Shown here: positions 49,931 to 60,538 of the stretch, piece by piece | Layout: every line of letters starts with the position of its first letter | Position numbering within the stretch: position 1 is the first letter of the stretch | Assembly (NCBI RefSeq): GCF_000275845.1 | Contig: NW_006766949.1 | Coordinates: 104,907 to 168,906 of the forward strand | DNA from: Dichomitus squalens LYAD-421 SS1 | Lineage: Eukaryota; Basidiomycota; Agaricomycetes; Polyporales; Polyporaceae | DNA length: 64,000 bases | Direction: 5' to 3' | Translations under genes and position numbers: made by a program | The notes under the pieces: generated by a model | The model's database searches: none | What the model saw: only the letters and a program-made list of their open reading frames with translations | Told to the model about the DNA's origin: nothing

Positions 49931-51329
49931 CGTCGAGTAAGTTGTAGGTAAGGACGCCTAAGGCTGAAGAGCTAAGTTGCAAGAACAACTTCGCCAATTC
50001 GAGGACCATTAAGTTGTTAAGTGGGCGAGCGGGAGCAGGCTGTGCGGCTAGGCGATTTTCACTGCTAGTATTGAACTATTCGTTCAGATTTGATAGAATA
50101 CATGTGTACTCGAGGATAGTCGCGATGTATCACGGTGTATCCGCGCTAGGGTCAAATCAATACCAGCTAAAACTCTGAGGATTGCCAAACAGCATAGCTC
50201 GAAATGGGCCAGATTGCGCGCATGCAATGTAATCCTGGCGGCGCATGAAGGTCTAGATGGAAAGAAGGAACACATCACATTAGCAGGAGGGAGATGCACT
50301 CACCTCAACTAGTGGCTCTAGAGTCTGGTTGCGATGGACTCGCATGCCCGCGTGGCGGATGGACGCACACTGTCTATACATACCGCGTTGCAGAGAGATG
50401 AGGTGGCTTGGAGAGTCGCAAGCAGCCTGGTGCCAGAAGACGGTGTGGGATGGTGTGCACGGGGCCATCACCGCGGAGGGGGAGTTCCCCTTTGTGGCCT
50501 CTGGCGACAGTACTTGTTCATGACAGGTCAGGTATGTGGCGGGCACAGCACTCTCCGGGGTCCTCGCCTGAGCGCGTTCTCCCGCTTCGCCCAAGTAACA
50601 ATGATTCCTCGTTGGCCTGACGCAGCATATGGGCCTGCAGGTGGATCGGAATCGTCCATTGAAGGAAGTTGAAAAGAGCAGAAACAGACTATGGAAAGGG
50701 TATGTGAAGAGAGGGGACACATTAGAGAAGGAGCCAGACAAATTTGTGAAGAGAGTGACATCCTCGGACTCGACACAGGGCAAGCGTCAGCGCTCAGCAC
50801 AGACCTCAAGCATCGCGTAAGTCGTGCCCATAATCTACGCCCCGTGGCTGGATGGGAACAGGGGTGCTCAATAGAGAGTTTCAGCAGCCCGCCATTTCGC
50901 TCGACCTGTGGGTGGTGGAAGGAACGTGAAGCCCGACGTCGCCCGCAAGTTGCCAAATGCGGGGCACTCGGCTAGTTCATCAGTCCCCATCATTTGCCTC
51001 GTGGCCTCAAGGATTGAGCAACCCTTCTCGCGGAGATGAGATCTTCCTACGATAGCCGCTCGACTGAACATGGTTTACCTGATTTAGATAGCCGCTCGAC
51101 TGAACGTGTCATGAACACCGACCTGCCCCTCATTCCAACCCCCCCTGGCTTTCCCATGCGTACGGCCATTCGAATGGCCAGCTTCCGCGCGGGCCTGCCA
51201 CTCGCCATTTTCCCCCCTTGTTGCACATATAAGAGACTGTTCAACTTCCACTATGGGACCAGGACATCTTCTCTCTTCACCCCCCCTCCCGAACGCCTGC
51301 AGACTTGAGCACCACCGCATTGCAAAGTG
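49931..51329. other. Intergenic region before Zn-cluster gene B
   Basis: A 167-codon minus frame (50280-50783) lacks any recognisable feature. A purine-rich tract lies at 50,670-50,760. A direct repeat of about 20 bp (GATAGCCGCTCGACTGAAC) occurs at 51051 and 51088, with a partial third copy near 53,275. A TATA box (ACATATAAGAG) sits near 51,228. Confidence 0.45.
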
Positions 51330-52477
51330 ATGGCTTCCCACTCGTACCCAAGCTTGATTGACGTCCTCCCTAGTCCGAAAACTTTTGTCGACCCGGAATA
51401 TGTGCTCGTCGTCTTGCACAAGGATCAGTATCGTAAGTGAACAGTCTCCACCATATGCCCCTTTTGATGGTTCTTATGCGAGACGTTCAGAGCCAATTGC
51501 TGGCAACATTGTGCAATTACCCGAGAATAAATCCCTGGTGACGACGGGCCGTCCAAGCGTGTCTACTACTATTCCCTATTATGTTGCTACACTTGGCCCG
51601 CAGCACGTCTGCTTCTTCCTCCATCGTTCACAACTTCGTGAGTCAACCTTGGAATCATCGCTTCGTTTGCCAATCCGGTCGTAGATCCAGTGGGAGGGGT
51701 GTCTATCAATGGCTTGCAATCATCCACACAAGGTGATCCAAGTCTGAAGGTCAAGAAACCGTCCCGAAAGAGTGTTAAGATATCTGTGAGCATTAGTGAC
51801 TTTACATCGTGCGTCCGCTGCTGATTGTTCTATAATACAGTGCATAAATTGCCGCAAAGCAGCAAAGAGATGTGATCCTGGGCGCCCATGCCGTCGCTGC
51901 CAGAAAATGGGTCTCGGAGACAGTTGTGTCGATGCTCCTAGCAGACGTGGTAATACTTCCGTCAAAAGGAGCGGTACAATGACGATCCCCGACTCAACCC
52001 ATATGCCCCTTCAGAATGCCATTGAAACGCATGAAGGTGAGCTTTACCCACTGTGTTGTACAGGTCACAGTCGTCGTCTGAACACTTTGTCTAGTCGTCA
52101 GATAAGTCACTCCATCTCCAGCGAACGCTATCGCGATATCATCGTCTACAGCGCATGTAAACGTCGGCTATCATACCACATATCAACAGGGACGGATCGA
52201 GGGAGCCACGTCCCAGGCTGAGGGTCTGTCTGTAGCTGCGCAACGCATGCTCCCTGCAGCGTCCGCAGTTGTCGGTAATTTGAACATCCACCCCGCCGAC
52301 TTCATAGGCGTGTGCATGTCGTCGTCACGTCAGACTCCCTCTGACGTTATGTTTCCGGACAACGGGTATCCGACAGGAGGATCCGCGAGTACACCCCAGC
52401 CTTTCGGATTCGGAAGCCCAGAGGACTATATCGCTGGACCTCCCTTCTACTGGGGATACGATGGTTGGCGAGGGTGA
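51330..52477 (+). CDS. Zn-cluster protein with HRSQL module (family member B)
   Basis: Five exons (51330-51432, 51491-51637, 51685-51785, 51841-52036, 52122-52477) give 300 aa. Exon 1 ends YVLVVLHKDQY and exon 2 HVCFFLHRSQL. Exon 3 ends SVKIS and exon 4 opens with CINCRKAAKRC, RPCRRC and Cys after eight residues (residues 118-145), then DAPSRRG. The C-terminus is low complexity and closes with YIAGPPFYWGYDGWRG, recalling the end of gene A. Every splice phase equals that of gene A. The last intron (85 nt, ending at 52121) is the one position where several acceptors had to be tested; only this one keeps the frame open. Presumed DNA-binding regulator. Confidence 0.75.
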
Positions 52478-53812
52478 TGATTTTCTACTTGAAGGTATGA
52501 AGTCCTGAAAATAGCTCCATGAGCAGCGATGTATAACTCACCCTTCTGTCGGCTAGAGATGTCTTACTTGTATTCAGTCGCTACTTCTCCGCGATACGTC
52601 TCGTGTGTCTGCTGTCCTGCTGTCCGTCAACGTCGTCCGATCATGCTTTCGCACTTCCGTACCTCTGCTTGTTCACATGGCATTTGTATTCAATAGCTAT
52701 CATCAACGTGTAAAGCCTGGCCATTTTCCATGTTCTCGATCCAATCTATGCCTAATGCATGCCTTCCTCGCTTTGCACCTCTCAGCGCCAGTGCACACCA
52801 AGTCCTTCATGGATATCATCCGATTGGTGTCCGCGTGACCTCACCTTCCGCGGTGAATGATTGTCCTTGGCTCCGGATCGCGGGTTCGCAGACCCGAGCC
52901 CGACATCGACTCTTACGACACCAGGCACGCATTCCTCGCGTGCGTGCTTCGTCTGCAGCATCAATCTTTCTAAGGTGGGAAGCTTATAGAATCAATAGAT
53001 CGACAGCCATACAGCGCACTTTATGCTTGGAAGGGCCAAAGCCGTCTTCTGTTCTTCCCTCCCTCGCCACTACTAATGGTACTCTGGAACCATTTTTCAG
53101 AAACATATTGCCTTCAGTGACATGTACTCTCGGGTTACTGCGCCGTTCGGCGTGATCCCATACAGCCCTCACGCATGCTGAGATACACTTGACCGTAAAT
53201 CACACGCCACAGCTGCGACTCGATCAGGAGCGCGGGCGCACTGTTGGGGAGTTTCGGAGGGATTCGATGGGCCGACGCTCGACTGAACCTGGATGTTATC
53301 CCATGAGAAGACGTCTTGGGATCTTGGTGATTGAGTTTACGGCGATGAATGCGGAGTGACGCGGTCGCTCAGGATGGCGATTATGCTTCAACAGGTAGCT
53401 CGGATGTTTTCCGAGCTCGAACAAGTAGGTCCGAAAGGCGAGGCTGCTTCATGTAGCTTGCGAAGAAGGCGCATTGACTGCATAGGGGAGGTCAATATGT
53501 ACGTCGTCGGGACTCACGCGGATGGAAACCACCGTAATGATCCACGAGACAGAAACATATGGACCTACCTAACTGAGACCACGTCGATGTCCTTTAAGCT
53601 GCCATAATATGCGGCGGACCCAACTTACCATGGTAGCGGCCCTCCGTACTCAAGACCATCATCTCAGAGTAGATACTATCGGCGTACCTGACATCGTGGG
53701 ACACAATAACATGTCAAATATCGCAATTGCATTCATGAAGATGTCGGCGCAGTATTGAATTCGGGACAGTCTCAAGCACCGGATGCATTGACTTCGTATC
53801 CTGCGCTTCACA
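52478..53812. other. Intergenic region, no gene seen
   Basis: The right edge borders the damaged 3' end of the G-alpha gene on the minus strand. Possible remains of its original C-terminal exon lie at about 53,740-53,830 in a shifted frame. Nothing else was recognised. Confidence 0.4.
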
Positions 53813-55573
53813 TCAACGAGGACCTTCCTCAGAGATCTCGGAAGAACATACCACAGCGCTGGTGAAGTGTGTAAAGTGAGCCCTCCATGGTACTATGCCG
53901 TCCTTGATCATGTGAAACCTGTCCTTGAAGTACCCCATAGCCGTATCGAGATCATTTGGACGATCACCAAAGTCTTCAAGCCTGAGGGACAGTTAGAAAG
54001 CATGATGACCTGTTCCGGGGCGGAGTACCCACCAAGTCCGGACACCCGCAGCAATCTTGCGCTGAAGGACGTCGACCTGATCTGTGGAACAACACGTGAA
54101 TACCATGGGTGATGCGACGATGTCTGTGACGGACTCATAAATAGTACCCAAGTCGCCATATTGAGTAAGCGATTCGAGAACAACTGTTTGAAGAGCTGTG
54201 TTGAGTAGGCTAGCCGATTTGTTTTGGAATCGTCGTCGAGAGTCTAAAGATAGTCATTGGGGGTCAAGCTGCACGGTTGCATACTACAGAGGGGAAACTA
54301 CCTCGTCAAATGCACCTATGGGTGCCACGAAAATAACAGCATCCCTGTCATTCAGGCGTAAGGATTTGTACTGCGTACACGACAGTGTAAGAGCGCTCAC
54401 GTGTTCTCACAGCGAGAAATCCATACTTGTTTCATGCCCCCGACTCCGGCGATATCTACCACATTCATGTACTTGGTTACGTTGGATGCCGATACTCTGA
54501 ACACTTGCTCCACAATGCCCTTAGTCTGGGTGCGCGCATGGAGAACATCATCTTCAAACCACGTCTGGGTGAGCTTCGGAGGTCGATGAGCTACGAGGCA
54601 CCTACCGTCCGATGGTATATAGTCTCGTTGTGATACACGTTCGATCTCTGGAAGAAAGCTGCGCCGAGTCTGTCAGCGCGCACTCACTGTATACAGCGCC
54701 ATGCAAAGGTACTGACTACTCTGCCCACTCGGCGATCCTCAGTCTCCTGTTCGCGCGAAGTACCTCCACATCAGGAAGTCCCACGAGTTCCGATATGTAC
54801 TCGGCGGACGCCCTCAGGATCGACGAGACTTTCGACAATAGCTCCTCTTTCTCAGCCTTGTCGTGCGCCGTAGGTGAGTCGAATTCACTGTCAACCAGGG
54901 TGTCTGCGGAAACCATGCTCCTACTATGGTCACCTAAGTCGTCGCGGTCGCACCGTAGGGCTGAAGAACTCGGCTTGAGCTGCTCCGTCCGTGCCTGCCA
55001 CTCTGTGCCGACAGAAAGATGGTCCGAGTTCATGGACCGATCGTGGACGATCTCGGAGAGATGGTGCGTCAGCCGTTGTTCCACATCCAGCAGGGGCGTC
55101 AATCTCTCCCGAAGGAGGGCAGCTCGACCTCCCGACCGCTCAGCTGTATGATTTCGAGGAGAAGCTAGTTGAGAATACACTGCGCCCGAGGTGGCGCCGA
55201 GCATGGCGTGCTCGACTACAGTATCCTCTTCCAGTGTCTGCAGGATGTGACGAACGGACTCGATGATGTTTAGGTATATAGCTGTGAGCCAGGAATGTCG
55301 CTCCGCGTTGAATCCGGCCAAATCGTACAGTAACTGGAGCTGTTTGCGAACGGTAGACTTCCCTGACTCCGGAGGACCAAGTAGCAGCAGCTGCACAGCC
55401 CGCACCCGTCTCCGTTGGCGCCTTTCGAGCGAAAGCGCCGCATCTATCTCCTCGCTCCGCGACCTGGACGCCTTCAGCCATTGGCAAGAGACGATGAGCG
55501 GGGGTTGAAACCTGAGACATCCGCAAGGGAGAACATGGAGGAAAAAGTCAGATACACGAGGGACCCAAGACAC
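53813..55573 (-). CDS. Divergent heterotrimeric G-protein alpha subunit
   Basis: Seven joined exons (55573-54717, 54658-54606, 54551-54401, 54344-54302, 54243-54135, 54081-54033, 53981-53852) rebuild a G-alpha protein of about 465 aa plus a tail. P-loop GPPESGKST (residues 66-74); a helical domain with a long insert; EWAEYFLPEIERVSQRDYIPSD; switch I DVLHARTQTKGI (Arg and Mg-binding Thr kept); switch II VDIAGVGGMKQVWI, where the DVGGQ glutamine is Val; DAVIFVAPIGAFDE; NQVD in place of NKxD; then FGDRPNDLDTA and HFTSAV. After this the frame reads to a stop at 53813, while KVLVDVKRRI, resembling the expected end, lies one base out of frame. It may bind GTP but hydrolyse it poorly, or be decaying. 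The true start may lie in an extra 5' exon. Confidence 0.8.
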
Positions 55574-56059
55574 GCCCTACAACAGTCCTATATGTGATCA
55601 CAGGGTAGACGAGGCTGTGCAGAAGGCTCCCGATTGCGGCTGCGCGGCAGAATGTTCGCCGCATGGGAGCAGAGAGCTACCAGTGATAGAGAAGCGCATG
55701 CAGCCGTAGCATCTGCGTAGATCTGCATGTGTTGCTAGTGAGCTGTACTTGGATGTTCTCAGGCTAGACGTAGACATAGACTGTATAGTACACTCACAGT
55801 GATCGACGTGTCTGCATCTTCTTGAATCCCACATCTCAGTCAAGTGTAGAGACAGCCGTCAGTGGTAGCACGAGAGGACTCGCGCGACGGCCAAGAGTAT
55901 ATTAGTGTTGTCTGAACATGTCTATTAGATAGCAATAGCACACTGTGCAGAATGCGCAAAGATACAGTACTTGCTCTAGAAATACAAGTGACAGAGCACG
56001 ATGTCCGCGTGAAACCAAAGCTGACACCCACCAACGTCCCAATAACCTCGCCAAGAAGG
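55574..56059. other. Intergenic region, no gene seen
   Basis: It lies between the G-alpha start and the TFIIE-alpha stop, both on minus. It should hold the G-alpha promoter. No further signal was recognised. Confidence 0.5.
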
Positions 56060-57894
56060 CTATGACTGTGCACTCAGCAGCTCGTAGTATGCTGTGTACT
56101 CTTCCGGCGTCATCTCCTCCTGGTGTTCCTCGGTAACCTTGGACAGCGCCACAGGCTTGCCATTCACTAGAACGACGAGTCAATACGGGTTCCTAGACTG
56201 CACGAAAGGGTTCCGCCCTACCATAGACGATAGGATCCTCCGCTGTGGCACCATTCACAGGGGCTTGTCCAAACTCCTCCTCACCGACACCATTCACTGC
56301 CGCCACTGCAACCTCATACGTCCCTATGAGACTGTCCGTCCGCGGTAGCTTGGGTGTGCTGGCGCCCGTGCCGACGTCGTCGCGCGAGCGCGAGCGTTTC
56401 CGGTACTCGTTGAGGGACTCGAGGTACTCGACGTTAGGCTTCACGTCCTCCTCTTCATCCCCGAAGTCGCTCTTGCCGGGCGTAGGCCTAGTCGACGGGT
56501 CGGCAGACGCGGCAAGAGACGCATAGTATTGGTCATAATCTGCACCATAGGTCATCATCCTCGCGACGGAGTATAGTGAAAGACAAGGACTCACAATCTG
56601 CTTCATCGGCTTGTATGATAGCAGGCTTCGTGTCGCCACCATTCGTAGATGGTGTAGCAATCTTTGGCGCCCCCAAACCCCTCAATATTGCGTCGTTCGA
56701 ACTCGGCAGCTTGTTCCCGTCCGCTACAGAAGCCGCCGCGGCGCGCGCAGTTTCCTTGACACCGAGCGCGGTGAGCTCGCCAGAGATAGTACTCTGCAGA
56801 TGCCACTTCGGCAGGGCGTTCTGCTGCCTCTTCGCGGCGGCTTCACGGTCGCGCTCGGCACGCGCGGCTTCCTCGTCCTTGTCGACGGAGATGACGACGC
56901 CGATCGTGTCGCCCTGTCTGCCCTCTCCCGATGCACCCGCAATCTTCAGTCCGCCTTCTCGCGCGGCGGCTTTCGCGCGCTCCGCCTCCAGATGATTGCG
57001 TATCCACAACGCGACATCGAACCTACCGCAGCACCGTCGGGCCAAGGATCACCGAGGAGATGGGAAGACGAGGACTTACGCAGGGAGCACCATCTCCTCC
57101 GTCCTCCTCAGCCCCTCCAAAATGAACCGCATCTGCCGATTGAACCTCTGCATGCGATCCTGGCTCCCCACGACGTTCTCCGCGTTCTCGTTATCCACTA
57201 CCTCCGCCCCACACACGTCGCAGTTGAACGTGCCTAGCGCGGGGTTGAACAGGCGGTCGACCTCCAGCGTCTGGAACGTCTTGCGGCACTGCGGACAGAG
57301 GTACCCTTTCGAGTCGAGCTCGTTCCGCAGGCCCTGGTCGATGATCCGCCGCATCTCGGCCATGCGCCACTTGACGACGTTGCAGAACGACTGGTAGTCG
57401 ATGTAAAAGTACTGCCGACCGACCGAGCGCTGTGCGCCCTCCTTCAGCTCGTTCTGCCGGTATCTGCGTGCGTGGGGTGCGGAGAGACGTATGTGGGTGG
57501 AGGAGACGAGAGACGAGAAGAGGAGAACGAGACGTACATTCGGACAAGCTTATGTCCCTCGAGCGTAGCCATAATTTTGTTGAGCTCCTTAAGCTGGAGC
57601 CCCATCCGCCCCGCCAGTTCGTCGTCCTTCAGACTGTCACTCATGAGTAATCAAGCTCGCGGAGCAACGAAAACACAGATGTCGCTTCGAGCCGCCTCCC
57701 TCCCATCCAGCCTCCTCCCCGACTATCCACGCAGCATATCCACAACTCCGACAGCGCAGACAATATACTTACACTGGATGGCGGATGAGCTGGTCCAGGA
57801 CCACAGTAAACTTGGGTTCGTAGAAGGCCCGAGAGACATGCTGTACTAGCAAACGGAGAGTCTCTTGCTCATCTTTGGACAGACCTTGCGCCAT
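56060..57894 (-). CDS. TFA1: General transcription factor TFIIE alpha subunit
   Basis: Large subunit of TFIIE, which recruits TFIIH to the RNA polymerase II pre-initiation complex. Six exons (57894-57773, 57639-57538, 57463-57080, 57022-56595, 56539-56222, 56166-56060) give 486 aa. Order: winged helix (LRLLVQHVSRAFYEPKFTVVLDQLIRHPVDSLKDDELAGRM); QYFYIDYQSFCNVVKWRMAEM; a zinc ribbon with C131-PQ-C134 and C156-DV-C159; then a charged Ala-rich linker. An acidic block GDEEEDVKPNVEYLESL follows, as in the TFIIH-binding region, and the end is VNGKPVALSKVTEEHQEEMTP. The first exon lies in a different frame from the rest and is easily missed; an annotation starting at 57644 would lose half of the winged helix. 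Confidence 0.95.
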
Positions 57895-58230
57895 CCAGGC
57901 CAGTAGGCCGTATCAGAATACAGCTCCGAGCCAGAAAGCGTTCCCAATGTAGTGTGAGTATGGCAAGGAGTAGCTGGGTGGTGGTGGTATAGGACCAACC
58001 GCGGGGTGGGACAGACGCCCAACAAGCGCGCAGTGAAATCTGAGTCGCGCGGCTCCGGCAGCGAAGAGGAAGGCACAAAAGATACCGAAGAGCAGTCCTG
58101 ATTACTTATTATACAGATCCTGGATACAAAGGACGTGTAGGGAATACATGAAGGTGCCGCAGATCAAAAACATATCCTACACCTCATCAAGCGCAAGTCC
58201 TACCGCAGTATCCGCCCTATACCCCAATAC
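57895..58230. other. Intergenic region, no gene seen
   Basis: A compact 336-bp spacer between the TFIIE-alpha start and the stop of the leucine-rich-repeat gene. It should hold the TFA1 promoter. Confidence 0.5.
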
Positions 58231-60038
58231 CTAGTCATGTCGTTCCTCGCTCGGATGCTCCTCCCCTTCCAACTCGAACGCGTTACACCGCACTGACGCG
58301 AGCCACTGCGCCCGCTCGGCCTCGCGCCGGCAGACCACAGTGTTGCCCGCGCCCATGCACTTCCCGTTCGCGCAGCCCGAGACTGACTCACCGACGCGTT
58401 TCCTCAGGAACACGCCGCCCCCAGGACCGATTCCGAGAGGGCCGGAGCTGGTTTTAGGGCTCCCCATACCAAATTGCAGGCTTGCAGGGTCTGGGATGCA
58501 TCCTCCGCCGGTCGAAAGACAGGGTAGGAGCGCCGGAAGAGTCGATGGGTCAGATGCGTAGGTGAAGATGCGGATGCGCTGGGCGGCTGAGAGGATGGGT
58601 GCGAGGAAGGATAGCGTGTATAGCTGGAGCTCTGTCGGGAGCTTGAGGAACGGGAAGGCCACTGCCTCGGAGCGGGTAGTCGCGGATAGGATAAGGGCTA
58701 GCGGCTGGCCAATAGACGAGAACAGCTTATCTGCGGAGGATTGCACGCACGCGCAAGAGTCAGAGCAAGGAGTAGTGACAGGCAGCTTGCTCTGAGGACC
58801 ACGGCCCTTCGGGCGAAGAAGCAGCGGTCGCGAGTACCGCAGAAGCGCGAGGGCCTCCTTCTCGACCTGGTGCTTTAGCGTGGCGTTCCGCGTCAGGATA
58901 TGCTTCAGCTCGTTCTCGCTGTCCTTCCAGCTCGTGATGCTGCCCTTTGCCCCTTCCTCATTCTCGCTCGACGATGTGTCGCTGTCGCTCGGCTCCGACA
59001 TGCCCGTCGCGTACAATTCCAGCCGGAGGAGGGTATAGTTGGCACGATTTGCTGCACGGATCATTGACCGGACAGCGCGAATGCGGAAGTTGTTCCCATT
59101 GGCTTTCAGGGTGTGCAGCTGGCATCGTGGGGAGGTTATGTACTCGATGATATGCAGTGCGGAAGCGCGAGTCAGACCGGCGACAGATAGATGAATTTCG
59201 TGGAGATAGGGGGCGTCAAGGAGGGGCAGGAAATGAGCGGCGAAGGTATCCGTCAGTAGAGGATTGGTCGTCAGGGAAAGGGTCTCCAGATGGGATGCGT
59301 TGACCGCAAGAGCAAACACGACGGCAACGTCAGCATTGCCAGTAAACTTGTTCTAGAAAGATAGGTCAGCACTGCGTCCACACGCAATGTCTACTATCAA
59401 CTGGAGAAAGGGCCCGGGTGGGTACCACATTGCCTCTACATTACTCATCTCGTCTCCGAACAAGCGACTGCAGACCCAACCGTCCACCCGGCGGCCATAG
59501 CTTATCGTCCTCGAACCAGTGGACCGAAAAGCACCCGCGAAGCTTTTCCGTCGCCAAGAGGGACAATAAGAACGCCATAAAATGGATCGAACTTACGTTC
59601 TGGAGAAACAATTCCTTCAACGACGTGTTATCGCGCAAATACCGGCTGATAGCCAGAAGCCCTCTATTCCCAATCCCATTCGAGTTCAGGCTGATGTGCG
59701 TTATCCTGTGGTTCCGGCCAGCATCTGAGTTCAGGAACCCGAAGAGCTCCTCGCAACCCGAGTCGCCGAGCTCATTGTGTCCGAGGATGAGCTTCGTAAC
59801 AGATCGGCGCGCGAGGATCTGCTTGATGACCTCCTGAGCCCCTACATTCAGTCGCCACATATCACGTGTAAAAAAGTGCACTCCCGCGAAGAGATGGCTA
59901 CAACGCACCTGAGACCGACGAAAGTCCAGCATCCATACTCTCGATATGGGTACGAGAAGCGAGGGAGACCTTCGGGGCGGCAGACCAGCGAACAGGCATT
60001 GCAAGGGGGTCGAAACCGCCAAGTGCGAAGACATTCAT
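58231..60038 (-). CDS. RNI-type leucine-rich-repeat protein
   Basis: Three exons (60038-59909, 59841-59597, 59352-58231) give 498 aa. The start MNVFALGGFDPLAMPVRW is in a short exon whose frame differs from the longer overlapping open frame. It is chosen because it alone splices in phase to AQEVIKQILARRSVTKLIL. At least five ribonuclease-inhibitor-like repeats follow (KLILGHNELGDSG, ITHISLNSNGIGNRG, LKELFLQNNKFTG, LETLSLTTNPLLTD, LHEIHLSVAGLT). Then come an acidic Ser-rich spacer, an Ala/Leu-rich segment (LKLPTELQLYTLSFLAPILS, faintly F-box-like) and a Cys-containing C-terminus (CANGKCMGAG). Probably a protein-interaction scaffold; the partner is unknown. Both splice joins fall within repeats and preserve them. 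Confidence 0.85.
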
Positions 60039-60538
60039 GATTGCAGTGTGTGCTGTCTAGATATAAAATTGCATGAGAGTGATATGGCCTCAGATCAGGC
60101 TTGTGCAATAACGAATGAGGAGGTAAGTCGTAGGTAGACTGGGATATGTCAGGTGAAGGTGCATGGGCGCTTGCGGCGCCGCTCGACCACGCGTATCCCG
60201 GACCCCCGCCACCACTCCACACCCCCGAGGGCGATTCCCAGCATTTCTTGGCCTCGAACTCGTAGCCTGCCATGGCACATGTCGCACTTCGTTACCCTTC
60301 AGTCAGACGTTGGCACTTAACAGCAATTTGCGAACGCAACCATACATCAGGGCGTCTATAGAATCAAGACCACGGACATACACAACATAGCAAAGGTCGA
60401 TGGACTACGTATACGATTGGGAGTCTCCCACAGCGCAATCGCCCAACAGGAGATGATAGTCTAGAAACAGCGCGACATAAGCAGAGCAAACCAGAGACGA
60501 TAGCAAGTCGATATAGGAAGAGAGCTACGGAATTGATC
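60039..60538. other. Intergenic region; overlapping upstream ORF
   Basis: A minus-strand ORF starting at 60273 (MAGYEFEAKKCWESPSG...) runs past the ATG of the leucine-rich-repeat gene in another frame. It could be an upstream ORF in the leader or chance. Nothing else was seen. Confidence 0.35.

Noticed and set aside
60163..60390. Plus-strand ORF opposite the leucine-rich-repeat gene leader
   Set aside because: No domain, and likely the complement of the upstream ORF on minus.
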